Source: UMGS1781 sp964389545
GTDB lineage: Bacteria; Bacillota; Clostridia; TANB77; CAG-508
NCBI GenBank assembly: GCA_964389545.1
Contig: CAYMDN010000003.1
Coordinates: forward strand, 1 to 62,168
DNA length: 62,168 nucleotides
Direction: 5' to 3'
Shown here piece by piece: positions 16,417 through 25,449 of this stretch. Position numbers and translations under genes: made by a program. Under the pieces are notes generated by a model. That model worked only from the letters and a program-made list of their open reading frames with translations. It had not been told where the DNA came from and made no database searches. Positions within the stretch are counted from its first letter, which is position 1, and every line of letters begins with the position of its first letter.

Positions 16417-17214
16417 ATGAAAGAAAAAATTGATTTGGACTTGCTTTATGATAAATGGGAAGAAGAAAATGAAACAAAACAAATGGAAATATTTAAAAAG
16501 GTTATAGATGAATATAGTAAATTTTGTAATGCAGATTTTAGAAAAGAAGCTAAATTTGCAAATAATGATTATGGAGTTTTTGATGTTTTGTTTCAATTAA
16601 CAGTTGCAAAGCCACAATTTTTTAAGAAATTTCATGAGATTTTAAGCAAATATGAATTTAATGATAAAACATATTTGGATTATACAATAAAAAAAATCAC
16701 AAAAAATGCAAGCAATGTACAAGCATTCATAGATGGATTAATTGATGTAGGAATGATAAATAATGTCTATGATATGGATGACAACTCTGTCAACATAGAA
16801 TCTTGTTTTGGAATATATAATTTCTTTTTGGCAAATGAATATTACATTGAAAATAAAGAAATTGTCACTTATATTAAAACTGGAGATATAAATAGAAATT
16901 GCCATGTAAATTCTTTACTTTTACTTAAATGCTTAAAAAAAGGAGAAGCAGTAACAGCCAAATGTTCTAGCATGTTTAACAATTTATATTACCATTCATA
17001 TTATAGATGTGATGGAATGATTTGTGATTTGAATATAAATTGTGTAATGAAAGAACAAGACTATGCAAAAATATATAATCCACAAATAATTTCAGTAGTA
17101 AATATTGATAATTTGGAAGAAGAACAAAATAGAGTAAAGAATACTTGTAAAAGTACATTGGAAGATTTATTAGAAATAGCCGTATACAAAGAATTCATAT
17201 TAAAAGACAATTAA
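16417..17214 (+). CDS. Hypothetical protein with possible Cys-His-Asp triad
   Basis: A 265-aa protein that I do not recognise. The C-terminal half has RNCHVNSLLLLKCL (Cys162), YYHSYY (His193) and ICDLN (Asp204) in the order and spacing of transglutaminase or papain-like hydrolases. The N-terminal half is charged and helical. The start at 16417 follows GGAGG at 16407-16411; an upstream ATG at 16405 overlaps that site. It is soluble, with no signal peptide. It lies between lysS and a nucleotide N-hydrolase gene, and function is unknown. Confidence 0.65.
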   Translation: MKEKIDLDLLYDKWEEENETKQMEIFKKVIDEYSKFCNADFRKEAKFANNDYGVFDVLFQLTVAKPQFFKKFHEILSKYEFNDKTYLDYTIKKITKNASNVQAFIDGLIDVGMINNVYDMDDNSVNIESCFGIYNFFLANEYYIENKEIVTYIKTGDINRNCHVNSLLLLKCLKKGEAVTAKCSSMFNNLYYHSYYRCDGMICDLNINCVMKEQDYAKIYNPQIISVVNIDNLEEEQNRVKNTCKSTLEDLLEIAVYKEFILKDN

Positions 17215-17248
17215 AATTACATCATAAAAATCAAATAGAGGGAGAAAT

Positions 17249-17653
17249 ATGAAAATTTATTTTGCAGGTGCAATAAGAGCTGGAAGAGAAAAAGTTTATG
17301 ATTATCAAAAAATGGTAGAACAATTTGAAAAATGTGGTGGAGAAGTTTTAACTAAACATGTTGCAGATCCCAATCTATCTAATAAAGGTGAAAATATGCC
17401 TTTTAAAGAAATATATGAAAGAGATATTAAATGGCTAGAGGAATGTAATATAGTTTTTGCGGACATAACAATAGCATCTGTAGGAGTTGGATACGAAATT
17501 TCTTATGCAGAAAATTTAGGAAAAAAGATTTATGCGACTTATGAAAAAGGATCAAATGTGTCAGGATTGCTTAGCGGTGATGAAAAAATAGAACTTTTTG
17601 CTTATGAAAGCATAGATGAAGTAATTGAGTTGATTAATAAGATAATGAGTTAA
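17249..17653 (+). CDS. DNPH1-like deoxynucleoside 5'-monophosphate N-glycosidase
   Basis: A 134-aa member of the nucleoside 2-deoxyribosyltransferase superfamily, closest in pattern to DNPH1/Rcl, which splits deoxynucleoside monophosphates to base and deoxyribose 5-phosphate. It shows the N-terminal IYFAGAIRAGR phosphate loop, LTKHV, the ERDIKWLEECN region with the conserved Asp, and ASVGVGYEISYA carrying the catalytic Glu. It would serve nucleotide sanitation. GGGAGAA precedes the ATG and a terminator follows. Confidence 0.8.
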   Translation: MKIYFAGAIRAGREKVYDYQKMVEQFEKCGGEVLTKHVADPNLSNKGENMPFKEIYERDIKWLEECNIVFADITIASVGVGYEISYAENLGKKIYATYEKGSNVSGLLSGDEKIELFAYESIDEVIELINKIMS

Positions 17654-17671
17654 AGTAAAAATATAAAAAGG

Positions 17672-17698
17672 AATGTTTTTATAAGCATTCCTTTTTTA
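17672..17698 (+). terminator. Terminator after DNPH1-like gene
   Basis: AAGGAATG pairs with CATTCCTT around a short loop and is followed by TTTTT. Confidence 0.8.
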
Positions 17699-17714
17699 TC
17701 TGATAATAAATTGG

Positions 17715-17742
17715 TTGATTATTTTAGAAAATATGATATAAT
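17715..17742 (+). promoter_or_regulatory. SigA-type promoter before 17827 gene
   Basis: TTGATT (17715-17720), 16-bp spacer, TATAAT (17737-17742). Confidence 0.6.
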
Positions 17743-17826
17743 AAAAAAGTTAAAAGTAGCTAATAAGTTAAGAAAAATTGATGAAATAATAAAGAAAATT
17801 TATTTTGTAATAATGAGGTGTCTAAA

Positions 17827-18570
17827 ATGGATTCAGAAGTAGAAAAATATATGAGAATACTTTATCCAAATTATGAACAAGAATATATAGAAGCAACAGA
17901 AAAATTTAGAAGAACTCAAGCACTTGTGGCAGAAAACATAGATGCTATAGATGAAATATATAATAATAGTATAGGAGAAAATGATTCTGGAACCCAAGTC
18001 CTTGAAGCAATAATGAAAAAGATAAAATCAAATAATTATTTTCATATGCTATACCCACAGTTCGACTCATTAACAACAGGAGAAAAAATAGCAGCAATGG
18101 AAGTAAGTGCTTTTCTAGATGAAAATATAGACCAAATAGATGAAATTTTTAACAATGCAATGGATGATGCGAGCAAAAGATCAGAGGCTCATAATACACC
18201 AGAGGAAGTACTACAAGATGTTATAACATCTATGAAAATAGAAAGATTTTTAGGTATATTACATTCAGGAGATGAGGCAAAAGAAACAGATGATATTTCA
18301 CTAGAAAATGAGAAGGCATTTATAAAAAATCATTTAAAAGAAATAGAAACACAATATCAAATTCTTATGCAAAAGGAAGAAGACCTTACAGAAAATGAAG
18401 CAATAAAAAGAACAATTGAAGATATGAAAGAAAGAAACAATGATAAAGTAAATATTAGAAACGTTCTACAAGTTGCTACACAAAAGGATGGAATAACAAA
18501 TGAAGATATAGTAGCAGCAGAAAGAGCAACTAAAGTACAAGAAAAAGAAGGAGTAACAAAAGATGGATAA
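17827..18570 (+). CDS. Hypothetical protein with three internal helical repeats
   Basis: A 247-aa acidic, helical protein of no family known to me. Three repeats of about 65-70 residues can be read (about 4-66, 68-137, 138-202). Each starts with a short aromatic/Leu segment such as MRILYP, FHMLYP or LGILHS and contains a helix like ENIDAIDEIYNN / ENIDQIDEIFNN. The ATG at 17827 is preferred over a GTG at 17818 that lies in the GAGGTG site. The end overlaps the next gene by 8 bp, so the two are co-translated. Confidence 0.65.
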   Translation: MDSEVEKYMRILYPNYEQEYIEATEKFRRTQALVAENIDAIDEIYNNSIGENDSGTQVLEAIMKKIKSNNYFHMLYPQFDSLTTGEKIAAMEVSAFLDENIDQIDEIFNNAMDDASKRSEAHNTPEEVLQDVITSMKIERFLGILHSGDEAKETDDISLENEKAFIKNHLKEIETQYQILMQKEEDLTENEAIKRTIEDMKERNNDKVNIRNVLQVATQKDGITNEDIVAAERATKVQEKEGVTKDG

Positions 18571-19015
18571 TACATATGCAAGAGCATATACAGAAGTATT
18601 AGAAATAATTAGTCATTTTCCAAAAGATGAATATGATAAAATTCCTAATGAAAAAATACAATTTTATAAAAATAATATGGATAAAGCATATCAATATAAA
18701 ATTAATCCATATATAGACTTAACAGAACAACCAATTTCAAGAGAAACAAATGCTATTTTGGTTATTTTGTTTAGAGATTATTTTGCAGATGAAAACCAAA
18801 AAGAAACATTAAAACAAATATTAGATTTAAATCAAGCAAAATTAGAAAAAGAAAAAAGTGAAAAATATAATTCTGAGGAAATATTTAAAAGTGCAAAACA
18901 GAAATGGTCTCATGAAACTACTCCAAATAATGAAACAAATGCACTAGTAGAATACAAAGAACCATTTTTTGTAAAATTCAAAAAATTCATTTTAAGATTA
19001 TTACACATAAGTTAA
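18563..19015 (+). CDS. Hypothetical protein, 150 aa (ARAYTEVLEI family)
   Basis: The N-terminus (ARAYTEVLEIISHFPKDEYDKIP) and LFRDYFADENQKETL match a recurring group of uncharacterised Clostridia proteins of similar size, as far as I recall. It ends with a basic, hydrophobic helix (about 135-148), perhaps membrane-associating. It starts inside the end of the three-repeat gene, indicating a functional pair. No enzyme motif is visible. Confidence 0.6.
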   Translation: MDNTYARAYTEVLEIISHFPKDEYDKIPNEKIQFYKNNMDKAYQYKINPYIDLTEQPISRETNAILVILFRDYFADENQKETLKQILDLNQAKLEKEKSEKYNSEEIFKSAKQKWSHETTPNNETNALVEYKEPFFVKFKKFILRLLHIS

Positions 19016-19101
19016 TATTATATGGCTAAATTTCATTGAAAAGTTGCACATATGCTGATATAATATTTTGAAACATATTGGAGGCGAAGAGAGGAGAGAA
19101 T

Positions 19102-19833
19102 ATGTTTGGATTTGGAATAGATAGAAAGTCATTATATATTTTCCTAGTAGTTTTATTTGTAATTAATTTAATATCAGGAGCAATAAGTTTAGAAGGCTTC
19201 TTGTTATCATTACCAGGAATTATAGTTGCAATGACTTTTCACGAATTTGCACATGCGTGGACAGCAACAAAATTAGGAGATGATACTCCAAGATTACAAG
19301 GAAGATTGAACTTAAATCCTTTAAGCCATACAGATCCAGTTGGACTATTATGTTTAGCGTTGTGTGGTTTTGGATGGGGAAAACCTGTACAAATTAATCC
19401 AAGAAATTTTGATAAAAAATATTCTTTAACAAAAGCAGAAGCAATAGTATCTGTTGCTGGACCATTAATGAATTTTCTATTAGCATTTATTTTTGTAATG
19501 ATTAGTATGGCAATGAGCATATTTATAAAAGATGTAACTCGAACAGTGTATATTATTGCTATTATTATCAATTCAATTATAAGTGTAAATCTATGTTTAG
19601 GAGTGTTTAACCTAATTCCAGTATATCCTTTAGATGGTTCAAAAGTATTGTTTCACTTTTTACCAGTTAAAGCAAGACAATGGGTGATGGAGAACCAAGG
19701 ATTACTTACATTAATACTAATGGCAGTAATAATACTACCAACAGGAGCAGACATTATTATTGGAAACATTGCAAATGCAATTCTTTCAGGAATGGTTACT
19801 GCATCAGAATTTATTTTTGAATTATTTATATAA
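19102..19833 (+). CDS. Site-2 protease family (M50) zinc metalloprotease
   Basis: A 243-aa intramembrane protease-like protein with about five to six transmembrane helices. HEFAHAW (about 46-52) is the HExxH-type zinc site and YPLDGSKVL supplies the third ligand (NPVPLDGG-type motif). It belongs to the compact group without a PDZ domain. The start at 19102 is set by GAGGAGA upstream; an in-frame TTG at 19078 is less likely. It leads the run toward lepA with an 18-bp gap. Substrate unknown. Confidence 0.88.
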   Translation: MFGFGIDRKSLYIFLVVLFVINLISGAISLEGFLLSLPGIIVAMTFHEFAHAWTATKLGDDTPRLQGRLNLNPLSHTDPVGLLCLALCGFGWGKPVQINPRNFDKKYSLTKAEAIVSVAGPLMNFLLAFIFVMISMAMSIFIKDVTRTVYIIAIIINSIISVNLCLGVFNLIPVYPLDGSKVLFHFLPVKARQWVMENQGLLTLILMAVIILPTGADIIIGNIANAILSGMVTASEFIFELFI

Positions 19834-19850
19834 GGAAAGATAGAAGATAG

Positions 19851-21659
19851 ATGGAAAAACAAGAAAATATAAGAAACTTTAGTATAATAGCACATATAGA
19901 TCATGGTAAATCTACACTAGCAGATAGACTGATAGAAAAAACTGGTCTTGTATCAGCTCGTGAAATGGAAAGTCAAATATTAGATAATATGGACTTAGAA
20001 AGAGAAAGAGGAATTACAATTAAAGCACAAGCTGTAAGAATGTTATATAAAGCAAAAAATGGAGAAGAATATATATTAAATTTAATAGATACACCAGGAC
20101 ATGTTGATTTTAACTACGAAGTTTCTCGTAGTTTAGCAGCATGTGAAGGTGCTATTTTAGTTGTAGATAGTAGTCAAGGAATAGAGGCCCAAACACTTGC
20201 TAATGTCTATTTAGCTTTAGATAATAACCTAGATATTTTACCTGTAATAAATAAAATTGACTTACCAAGTGCAAGACCTGATGAAATAAAACAAGAAATA
20301 GAAGAGATTATTGGAATACCTGCAATGGATGCTCCTTGTATCTCAGCAAAGTCTGGACTAAATATTGAAGATGTTTTAGAAAAAATAGTAACAGATATCA
20401 GACCACCAAAAGGAGAGTACGATGTTCCAGCAAAATGTTTAATATTTGATTCATGCTATGATAACTATAAAGGTGCAGTAAGCTATGTTAGAGTTGTAGA
20501 AGGACAAGTTAAAACAGGTGATGAAATATTACTGATGGCATCTGGAAAGAAATTTATAGTTACAGAACTAGGATACTTAGAACCAGGCAGATATCAACCA
20601 GCAGATGTTCTAAAAGCAGGAGAAGTTGGATATATTGCAGCAAGTATAAAAACAGTATCTGATGTAAGTGTTGGAGATACAATTACTACAACAGATAATC
20701 CAGCAAGTGAAGCTTTGCCAGGATATAAAAAAGCAAATTCAATGGTATATTGCGGAGTGTACCCACTAGATGGCGGAGATTATGAGAATTTAAAAGTTGC
20801 ATTAGAGAAGCTAAAACTAAATGATGCCGCATTAAATTATGAACCAGAAACATCAGTTGCTCTTGGATTTGGATTTAGATGTGGATTCTTAGGTTTATTA
20901 CATCTTGAGATTGTACAGGAAAGGTTAGAAAGAGAATTTGATTTAAGTTTAATAACTACAGCACCATCAGTTATTTATAAAGTATATAAGAGAGATGGGA
21001 CAATGATAGAGCTATATAATCCTGTTGATTTACCACCAGCACAAGATATTGAATACATTGAAGAACCTGTTGTGAAAGCAGAAATAATGTTACCAAAAGA
21101 CTATGTAGGTAATGTAATGGAATTATGCCAAAATAGACGTGGAATATATATAGATATGAAATATTTAGACAACAATAGGGTTACACTAGAATATGAATTA
21201 CCACTAAATGAAATCATTTATGATTTTTTTGATACATTAAAATCCAAAACAAAAGGATATGCTTCTATAGATTATGAACTAAAAGAATATAGAAAATCAG
21301 ATCTAATTAAATTAGATATACATATAAATAATGAACAAGTTGATGCACTATCATTTATTGTTCATAAAGACTCAGCATATACAAGAGGAAGAAAAATGGC
21401 TGAAAAACTAAAAACAGTTATACCTAGACAATTATTTGAAATTCCAATTCAAGCAGTTGTTGGGGGAAAGATAATAGCTAGAGAAACTATCTCTGCATTA
21501 AGAAAAGATGTTTTAGCAAAATGCTATGGAGGAGATATAACAAGAAAGAAAAAGCTATTAGAGAAACAGAAAAAAGGTAAAAAGAAAATGAGACAAATAG
21601 GAAATGTGGAAGTGCCTCAAGAAGCATTCTTATCAGTATTAAAACTTGATGAAGAGTAA
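19851..21659 (+). CDS. lepA: Elongation factor 4 (LepA) GTPase
   Basis: A 602-aa translational GTPase acting on ribosomes, thought to aid initiation or back-translocation. The G domain shows AHIDHGKSTL, DTPGHVDF and NKIDLP; domain II, an EF-G-like domain III and the lysine-rich LepA C-terminal domain follow (KKKLLEKQKKGKKKMRQIG). Length is typical. It sits between the M50 protease and rlmB with short gaps. Confidence 0.97.
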   Translation: MEKQENIRNFSIIAHIDHGKSTLADRLIEKTGLVSAREMESQILDNMDLERERGITIKAQAVRMLYKAKNGEEYILNLIDTPGHVDFNYEVSRSLAACEGAILVVDSSQGIEAQTLANVYLALDNNLDILPVINKIDLPSARPDEIKQEIEEIIGIPAMDAPCISAKSGLNIEDVLEKIVTDIRPPKGEYDVPAKCLIFDSCYDNYKGAVSYVRVVEGQVKTGDEILLMASGKKFIVTELGYLEPGRYQPADVLKAGEVGYIAASIKTVSDVSVGDTITTTDNPASEALPGYKKANSMVYCGVYPLDGGDYENLKVALEKLKLNDAALNYEPETSVALGFGFRCGFLGLLHLEIVQERLEREFDLSLITTAPSVIYKVYKRDGTMIELYNPVDLPPAQDIEYIEEPVVKAEIMLPKDYVGNVMELCQNRRGIYIDMKYLDNNRVTLEYELPLNEIIYDFFDTLKSKTKGYASIDYELKEYRKSDLIKLDIHINNEQVDALSFIVHKDSAYTRGRKMAEKLKTVIPRQLFEIPIQAVVGGKIIARETISALRKDVLAKCYGGDITRKKKLLEKQKKGKKKMRQIGNVEVPQEAFLSVLKLDEE

Positions 21660-21671
21660 AAGGAGTTTAAA

Positions 21672-22529
21672 TTGAAAAATAGTAAAAAAGAGTTCAAATC
21701 TAAAAATACGAAAAATTATAAAAAGTTTGACAAAAATAAAAGAAGCGATAATAAAAGAGAAAACAGAAAAACTGAAAGAGAGCAAGAGGAAAAAGAGTTT
21801 CAAGATCAAATAGAAGGAAGAAATTCAGTATTAGAACTGTTAGAAACAGGAAAAGATATAAACAAGATATTTATTGAAAAAGGCGAAAAGCATGGTTCAA
21901 TAAATAAAATTATAGGAATAGCAAGAGACAGAAAAATTGTAACAGTTGAAGTTGAAAAAGCAAAGTTAAACCAAATGGCACAAACAGATAACCACCAAGG
22001 AGTAATTGCCATAGTACCACCATTTGATTATTGTGAAGTAGATGACATTATAAATGAAGCAAAACAAAAAAACGAGCCAGCATTTATACTTATACTAGAT
22101 GGAATAGAAGATCCACACAATTTAGGAAGTATAATTAGAACCGCAGAAACAGCTGGAGTACACGGAATAATAATTCCTAAAAGAAGAGCTTGCAGTGTAA
22201 ATAGCACTGTATATAAAGTAGCAAGTGGTGCAGTAGAACACATGAAAATCGCAAGAGTAAATAATATAACAGACGCAATGAAGTATTTAAAAGAAAACGA
22301 TATTTGGATATATGGAACAGAAATGAATGCAGATAAATATTACTACCAAGAAAATTTAACTGGAGCAATTGCACTAGTAATCGGAAGCGAAGGATTTGGA
22401 ATGAGTAGACTTGTAAAAGAAAATTGTGATGTACTACTAAAAATACCAATGAAAGGAATAATAACATCTCTGAATGCCTCAGTTTCAGCAGGAATAGTAA
22501 TGTATGAAGCAGTTAAACAAAGAAGTTAA
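21672..22529 (+). CDS. rlmB: 23S rRNA 2'-O-methyltransferase, TrmH/RlmB family
   Basis: A 285-aa SPOUT methyltransferase. A basic, disordered N-terminus (1-45) is followed by the substrate-binding domain (GRNSVLELLETGKDINKI) and the SPOUT knot with DGIEDPHNLGSIIRTAE, ALVIGSEGFGMSR and IPMKGIITSLNASVSAG. It starts at TTG behind AAAGGAG, 12 bp after lepA. The long lysine-rich extension is unusual but seen in some relatives. Confidence 0.92.
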   Translation: MKNSKKEFKSKNTKNYKKFDKNKRSDNKRENRKTEREQEEKEFQDQIEGRNSVLELLETGKDINKIFIEKGEKHGSINKIIGIARDRKIVTVEVEKAKLNQMAQTDNHQGVIAIVPPFDYCEVDDIINEAKQKNEPAFILILDGIEDPHNLGSIIRTAETAGVHGIIIPKRRACSVNSTVYKVASGAVEHMKIARVNNITDAMKYLKENDIWIYGTEMNADKYYYQENLTGAIALVIGSEGFGMSRLVKENCDVLLKIPMKGIITSLNASVSAGIVMYEAVKQRS

Positions 22530-22598
22530 ATTGACATATTGTATTTTAAAAAGTTATTTGATATAATAACAAAAATTAATATAAAAGGAGGTAATGCT

Positions 22599-23258
22599 GT
22601 GGTAACATTAGATGATGTGAGAAATAATCCAGAGGTACAGGAACTAGTCATTGGAGCGCAAAAACAACTAGATGCATTGGGATTTACAGAACATTCGCAA
22701 AGACATGTAAGCATAGTTTCAAATAGGGCAGCAAATGTCTTAAAAACTTTAGGATATGATGAGCACAGAATAATGCTTGCAAGAATAGCAGGATATTTGC
22801 ACGATATAGGCAATGGTGTAAACAGAGTTGATCATGCACATTCAGGAGCAATACTGGCTTATGACATATTAAAAGATATGGGAATGGATGTAAAAGACAG
22901 AATAGAAATTATGTCAGCCATAGGAAATCACGATGAAGCAACAGGAACAGCAGTTAGTGATATTTCAGCAGCATTAATATTAGCCGATAAATCAGATGTG
23001 CATAGGGACAGAGTAGTAAATCAAAACATGGCAACTTTTGATATACATGATAGAGTCAACTATGCAGTTACTCAGGCAAATTTAAATATAGATAATAAAG
23101 AAAAAAAAGTAATTTTAGATTTAACAATAGATACAGATATTTGTCCAGTTTTAGATTATTTTGAGATATTTATGGATAGAACAATGATGTGTAAATATGC
23201 TGCAAAATATTTACAAGTATGGTTTGAACTAGTTATCAACGATACAAAACTATTATAG
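22599..23258 (+). CDS. HD-domain phosphohydrolase
   Basis: A 219-aa HD-superfamily protein. His and Asp ligands are seen in HSQRHVSIV, GYLHDIGNG, HAHSG and AIGNHDEATG. ADKSDVHRDRV also matches this subgroup. It probably hydrolyses a phosphate ester or cyclic nucleotide; the substrate is unknown. A GTG start at 22599 is chosen because AAGGAGGT lies 6 bp upstream; the open frame extends further but without family similarity. Confidence 0.85.
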   Translation: MVTLDDVRNNPEVQELVIGAQKQLDALGFTEHSQRHVSIVSNRAANVLKTLGYDEHRIMLARIAGYLHDIGNGVNRVDHAHSGAILAYDILKDMGMDVKDRIEIMSAIGNHDEATGTAVSDISAALILADKSDVHRDRVVNQNMATFDIHDRVNYAVTQANLNIDNKEKKVILDLTIDTDICPVLDYFEIFMDRTMMCKYAAKYLQVWFELVINDTKLL

Positions 23259-23273
23259 AGAGGATTGAAGAAA

Positions 23274-24689
23274 GTGAAAAAGTATAAAACACTAATTACA
23301 GTAGTTATAATTTTATTAGTAGCCGCAATAATATTTGTTTCATTCTTTGGAATAAATATTAAAAATAATCAAGGAGAAAAAAGAAACGTAATTCCAGATT
23401 ACAAAATGGGAATGGAATTTACAAATGCAAAAGAAATAATTGCAACAGTAAATGATGGAATTTCATCAGAAACAATAAAAGATAAAGATGGAAATATTGT
23501 AGAACCAGAAGAAGGTGTAGAATACACTGAGGAAAATGGTTATACAACAGAAATTACAAAAATAAATCCAGATGAAGTAAGAACAGTTGAAAATTATAAA
23601 AAAGCAAGAGATGTAATAAAAGAAAAATTAAAGAATATGGGAACAGCAGAATATAATGTAACATTAAATGAAGAAACTGGTGAAATAAAAATTAAAGTAC
23701 CAGAAAACGATGACTACGAAAAAGTAGTAGATTTTATACAAAGACCAGGATCTTTAGTACTTTTAGACTTATCATCATTTGAATTTGTTTTTGACAATAG
23801 CTATGTAAAAACATCACGTGTTGTTACAAGACAGGGAGATTTAGAAGCAGCTGTATTTCTAGAAATAGAACCAACAGAAGAAGGAGTTGCTAAACTACAA
23901 GAACTTGGACAAAAATATACAGAAGCAAATAAAACAACACAAACAATAACAAACGAAGATGGAACAACAAGCGAACAAGAAGTTGATTACACATTATATA
24001 TAATGTTAAATGGAATGTCATTAGGCGCAACATATATAGATAACATCACATATGATAATAAAATAATGATACCATTTGCAGTTTCTAGCAACAATGAAGA
24101 ATTAAATCAAGGAATCAGAGATGCACAATTAGAATCAGTTATACTTAATGCTGGAACATTACCAATTTCATATGAGTTTAATGATGCTTCAGTAGAAAAT
24201 TCAATATATGTTGAAACAGCATTGTACTTCATAGGAATCATGGGAGCAATATTTGTTGTATTATTCGTATATTTAATAATAAGATTCAGAGCAAAAGGAT
24301 TTATATCAATGTATTTCCAAATTGGATTCTTTGCATTAATGTTACTAATTATAAGATATACAGATGTAACACTTACAACAGAAGGTATTGCTGGAATGTT
24401 TGTGGCAGTATTAGTTAATTACATCTTTAATCACATAATGTTAAGCAATGTAAAACAAAAAACAGCAGGAATGTACAAGAATACAAATTTAAAATTTTTA
24501 TTCTATACATTACCAATATTCATAATTGCAATAGTATTTACATTTGAAAGCAAAGTAACATTAGCAAGTTTTGGTATGACTTTATTCTGGGGAATGATTA
24601 TAACATATATATATAATTTTGTATTTTCAAAATTTGTATTTGAAAATTTAACAGGAGGTAAAAATGAAAGCATTAAAGAAAATAGTTAA
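23274..24689 (+). CDS. secD: SecD-like protein translocase subunit
   Basis: A 471-aa divergent SecD. It has one N-terminal helix (about 4-24), a periplasmic-type region with the first SecD domain (VENYKKARDVIKEKLK, GEIKIKVPE, FIQRPGSLVLLDL), a DLEAAVFLEIEPTEEGVAKL segment, and about five C-terminal helices of the RND type. It would assist late steps of Sec export. GTG at 23274 is preferred over TTG at 23265 because of spacing from GAGAGG. The C-terminal membrane part is poorly conserved, and no SecF follows. Confidence 0.8.
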   Translation: MKKYKTLITVVIILLVAAIIFVSFFGINIKNNQGEKRNVIPDYKMGMEFTNAKEIIATVNDGISSETIKDKDGNIVEPEEGVEYTEENGYTTEITKINPDEVRTVENYKKARDVIKEKLKNMGTAEYNVTLNEETGEIKIKVPENDDYEKVVDFIQRPGSLVLLDLSSFEFVFDNSYVKTSRVVTRQGDLEAAVFLEIEPTEEGVAKLQELGQKYTEANKTTQTITNEDGTTSEQEVDYTLYIMLNGMSLGATYIDNITYDNKIMIPFAVSSNNEELNQGIRDAQLESVILNAGTLPISYEFNDASVENSIYVETALYFIGIMGAIFVVLFVYLIIRFRAKGFISMYFQIGFFALMLLIIRYTDVTLTTEGIAGMFVAVLVNYIFNHIMLSNVKQKTAGMYKNTNLKFLFYTLPIFIIAIVFTFESKVTLASFGMTLFWGMIITYIYNFVFSKFVFENLTGGKNESIKENS

Positions 24690-25077
24690 AGTAATAGTTG
24701 CACTAGCAATAGTTGCTACAATAGCAGTTGGAATATACTTCTTGGTAAAAAACGGATTAAATTACCCAGAAAATGGAGTATACAAGGTAAATAATATAGT
24801 TGAAGAAGCAAAACCATATATGATTAAAATGGGAATTTCTGCAGGAATTATATTAGTATATTTAATGATAAAGTACAGCAAACTAGGAATTGTAAAAGTA
24901 GGAATAATTTCAGTATTAACAATGGTAATAGGACAAGTACTAGTAATATCTGTAATGGCAATCGCTAAAGCAGAAATAAATAGAATATTCTTTGCAATGT
25001 TCTTACTAGTATTTGCACTAAGCGCACTTGTACTAACTGCAGTATATGAAAGTAAATTAAAGAAATCAACAATATAA
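24664..25077 (+). CDS. Small four-helix membrane protein after secD
   Basis: A 137-aa hydrophobic protein with about four transmembrane helices (9-28, 53-70, 76-100, 106-127). It starts 26 bp inside the secD end behind AGGAGGT, so it is translationally coupled. It occupies the position normally held by secF but lacks a periplasmic domain, so it is either a highly reduced SecF or an unrelated partner. A terminator follows. Confidence 0.65.
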   Translation: MKALKKIVKVIVALAIVATIAVGIYFLVKNGLNYPENGVYKVNNIVEEAKPYMIKMGISAGIILVYLMIKYSKLGIVKVGIISVLTMVIGQVLVISVMAIAKAEINRIFFAMFLLVFALSALVLTAVYESKLKKSTI

Positions 25078-25087
25078 TCACAATAAT

Positions 25088-25124
25088 AAAAAATCCTTAA
25101 TATAATAATATTAGGGATTTTTTA
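25088..25124 (+). terminator. Terminator after secD operon
   Basis: AAAAATCCTTA pairs imperfectly with TTAGGGATTTTT and ends in a T run, directly followed by the ribosome binding site of the rhodanese gene. Confidence 0.65.
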
Positions 25125-25137
25125 GGAGATGTTGATT

Positions 25138-25449
25138 ATGAATAGATACTATAATGAAAACATTTCTATTAGAGAAATGCTGGATATATTAAGAACAAAA
25201 GAAAACACAATATTACTAGATGTTAGAAGCAAAATGGAATACGAAAGAGGACATCTTGCTAACAGCATAAATATACCTTTAAATGAAATAGAAGAAAGTG
25301 ATATAGAATTTAGAATTAAAGATAAAAATACACCAATAATAGCATATTGCAGTGTAGGTAGAAGAAGTAAAACCGCAATAAGAATTCTAAGAAAAATGGG
25401 ATATAAAAATCTATATACAATAGAGGGTGGAATAGGAAAATATGAATGA
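25138..25449 (+). CDS. Rhodanese-like sulfurtransferase
   Basis: A 103-aa single rhodanese domain. The catalytic loop is YCSVGRRSKTA with the active Cys, after LLDVRSKMEYERGHLANSINIP, the family's start signature. It could carry persulfide sulfur. ATG at 25138 is taken because an upstream ATG at 25129 directly abuts the AGGAG site. The end overlaps the dGTPase gene by 8 bp. Confidence 0.9.
   Translation: MNRYYNENISIREMLDILRTKENTILLDVRSKMEYERGHLANSINIPLNEIEESDIEFRIKDKNTPIIAYCSVGRRSKTAIRILRKMGYKNLYTIEGGIGKYE

Noticed and set aside
22531..22567. Promoter TTGACA...TATAAT before the HD gene
   Set aside because: Spacing between the hexamers is 25 bp, too long for a sigA promoter.
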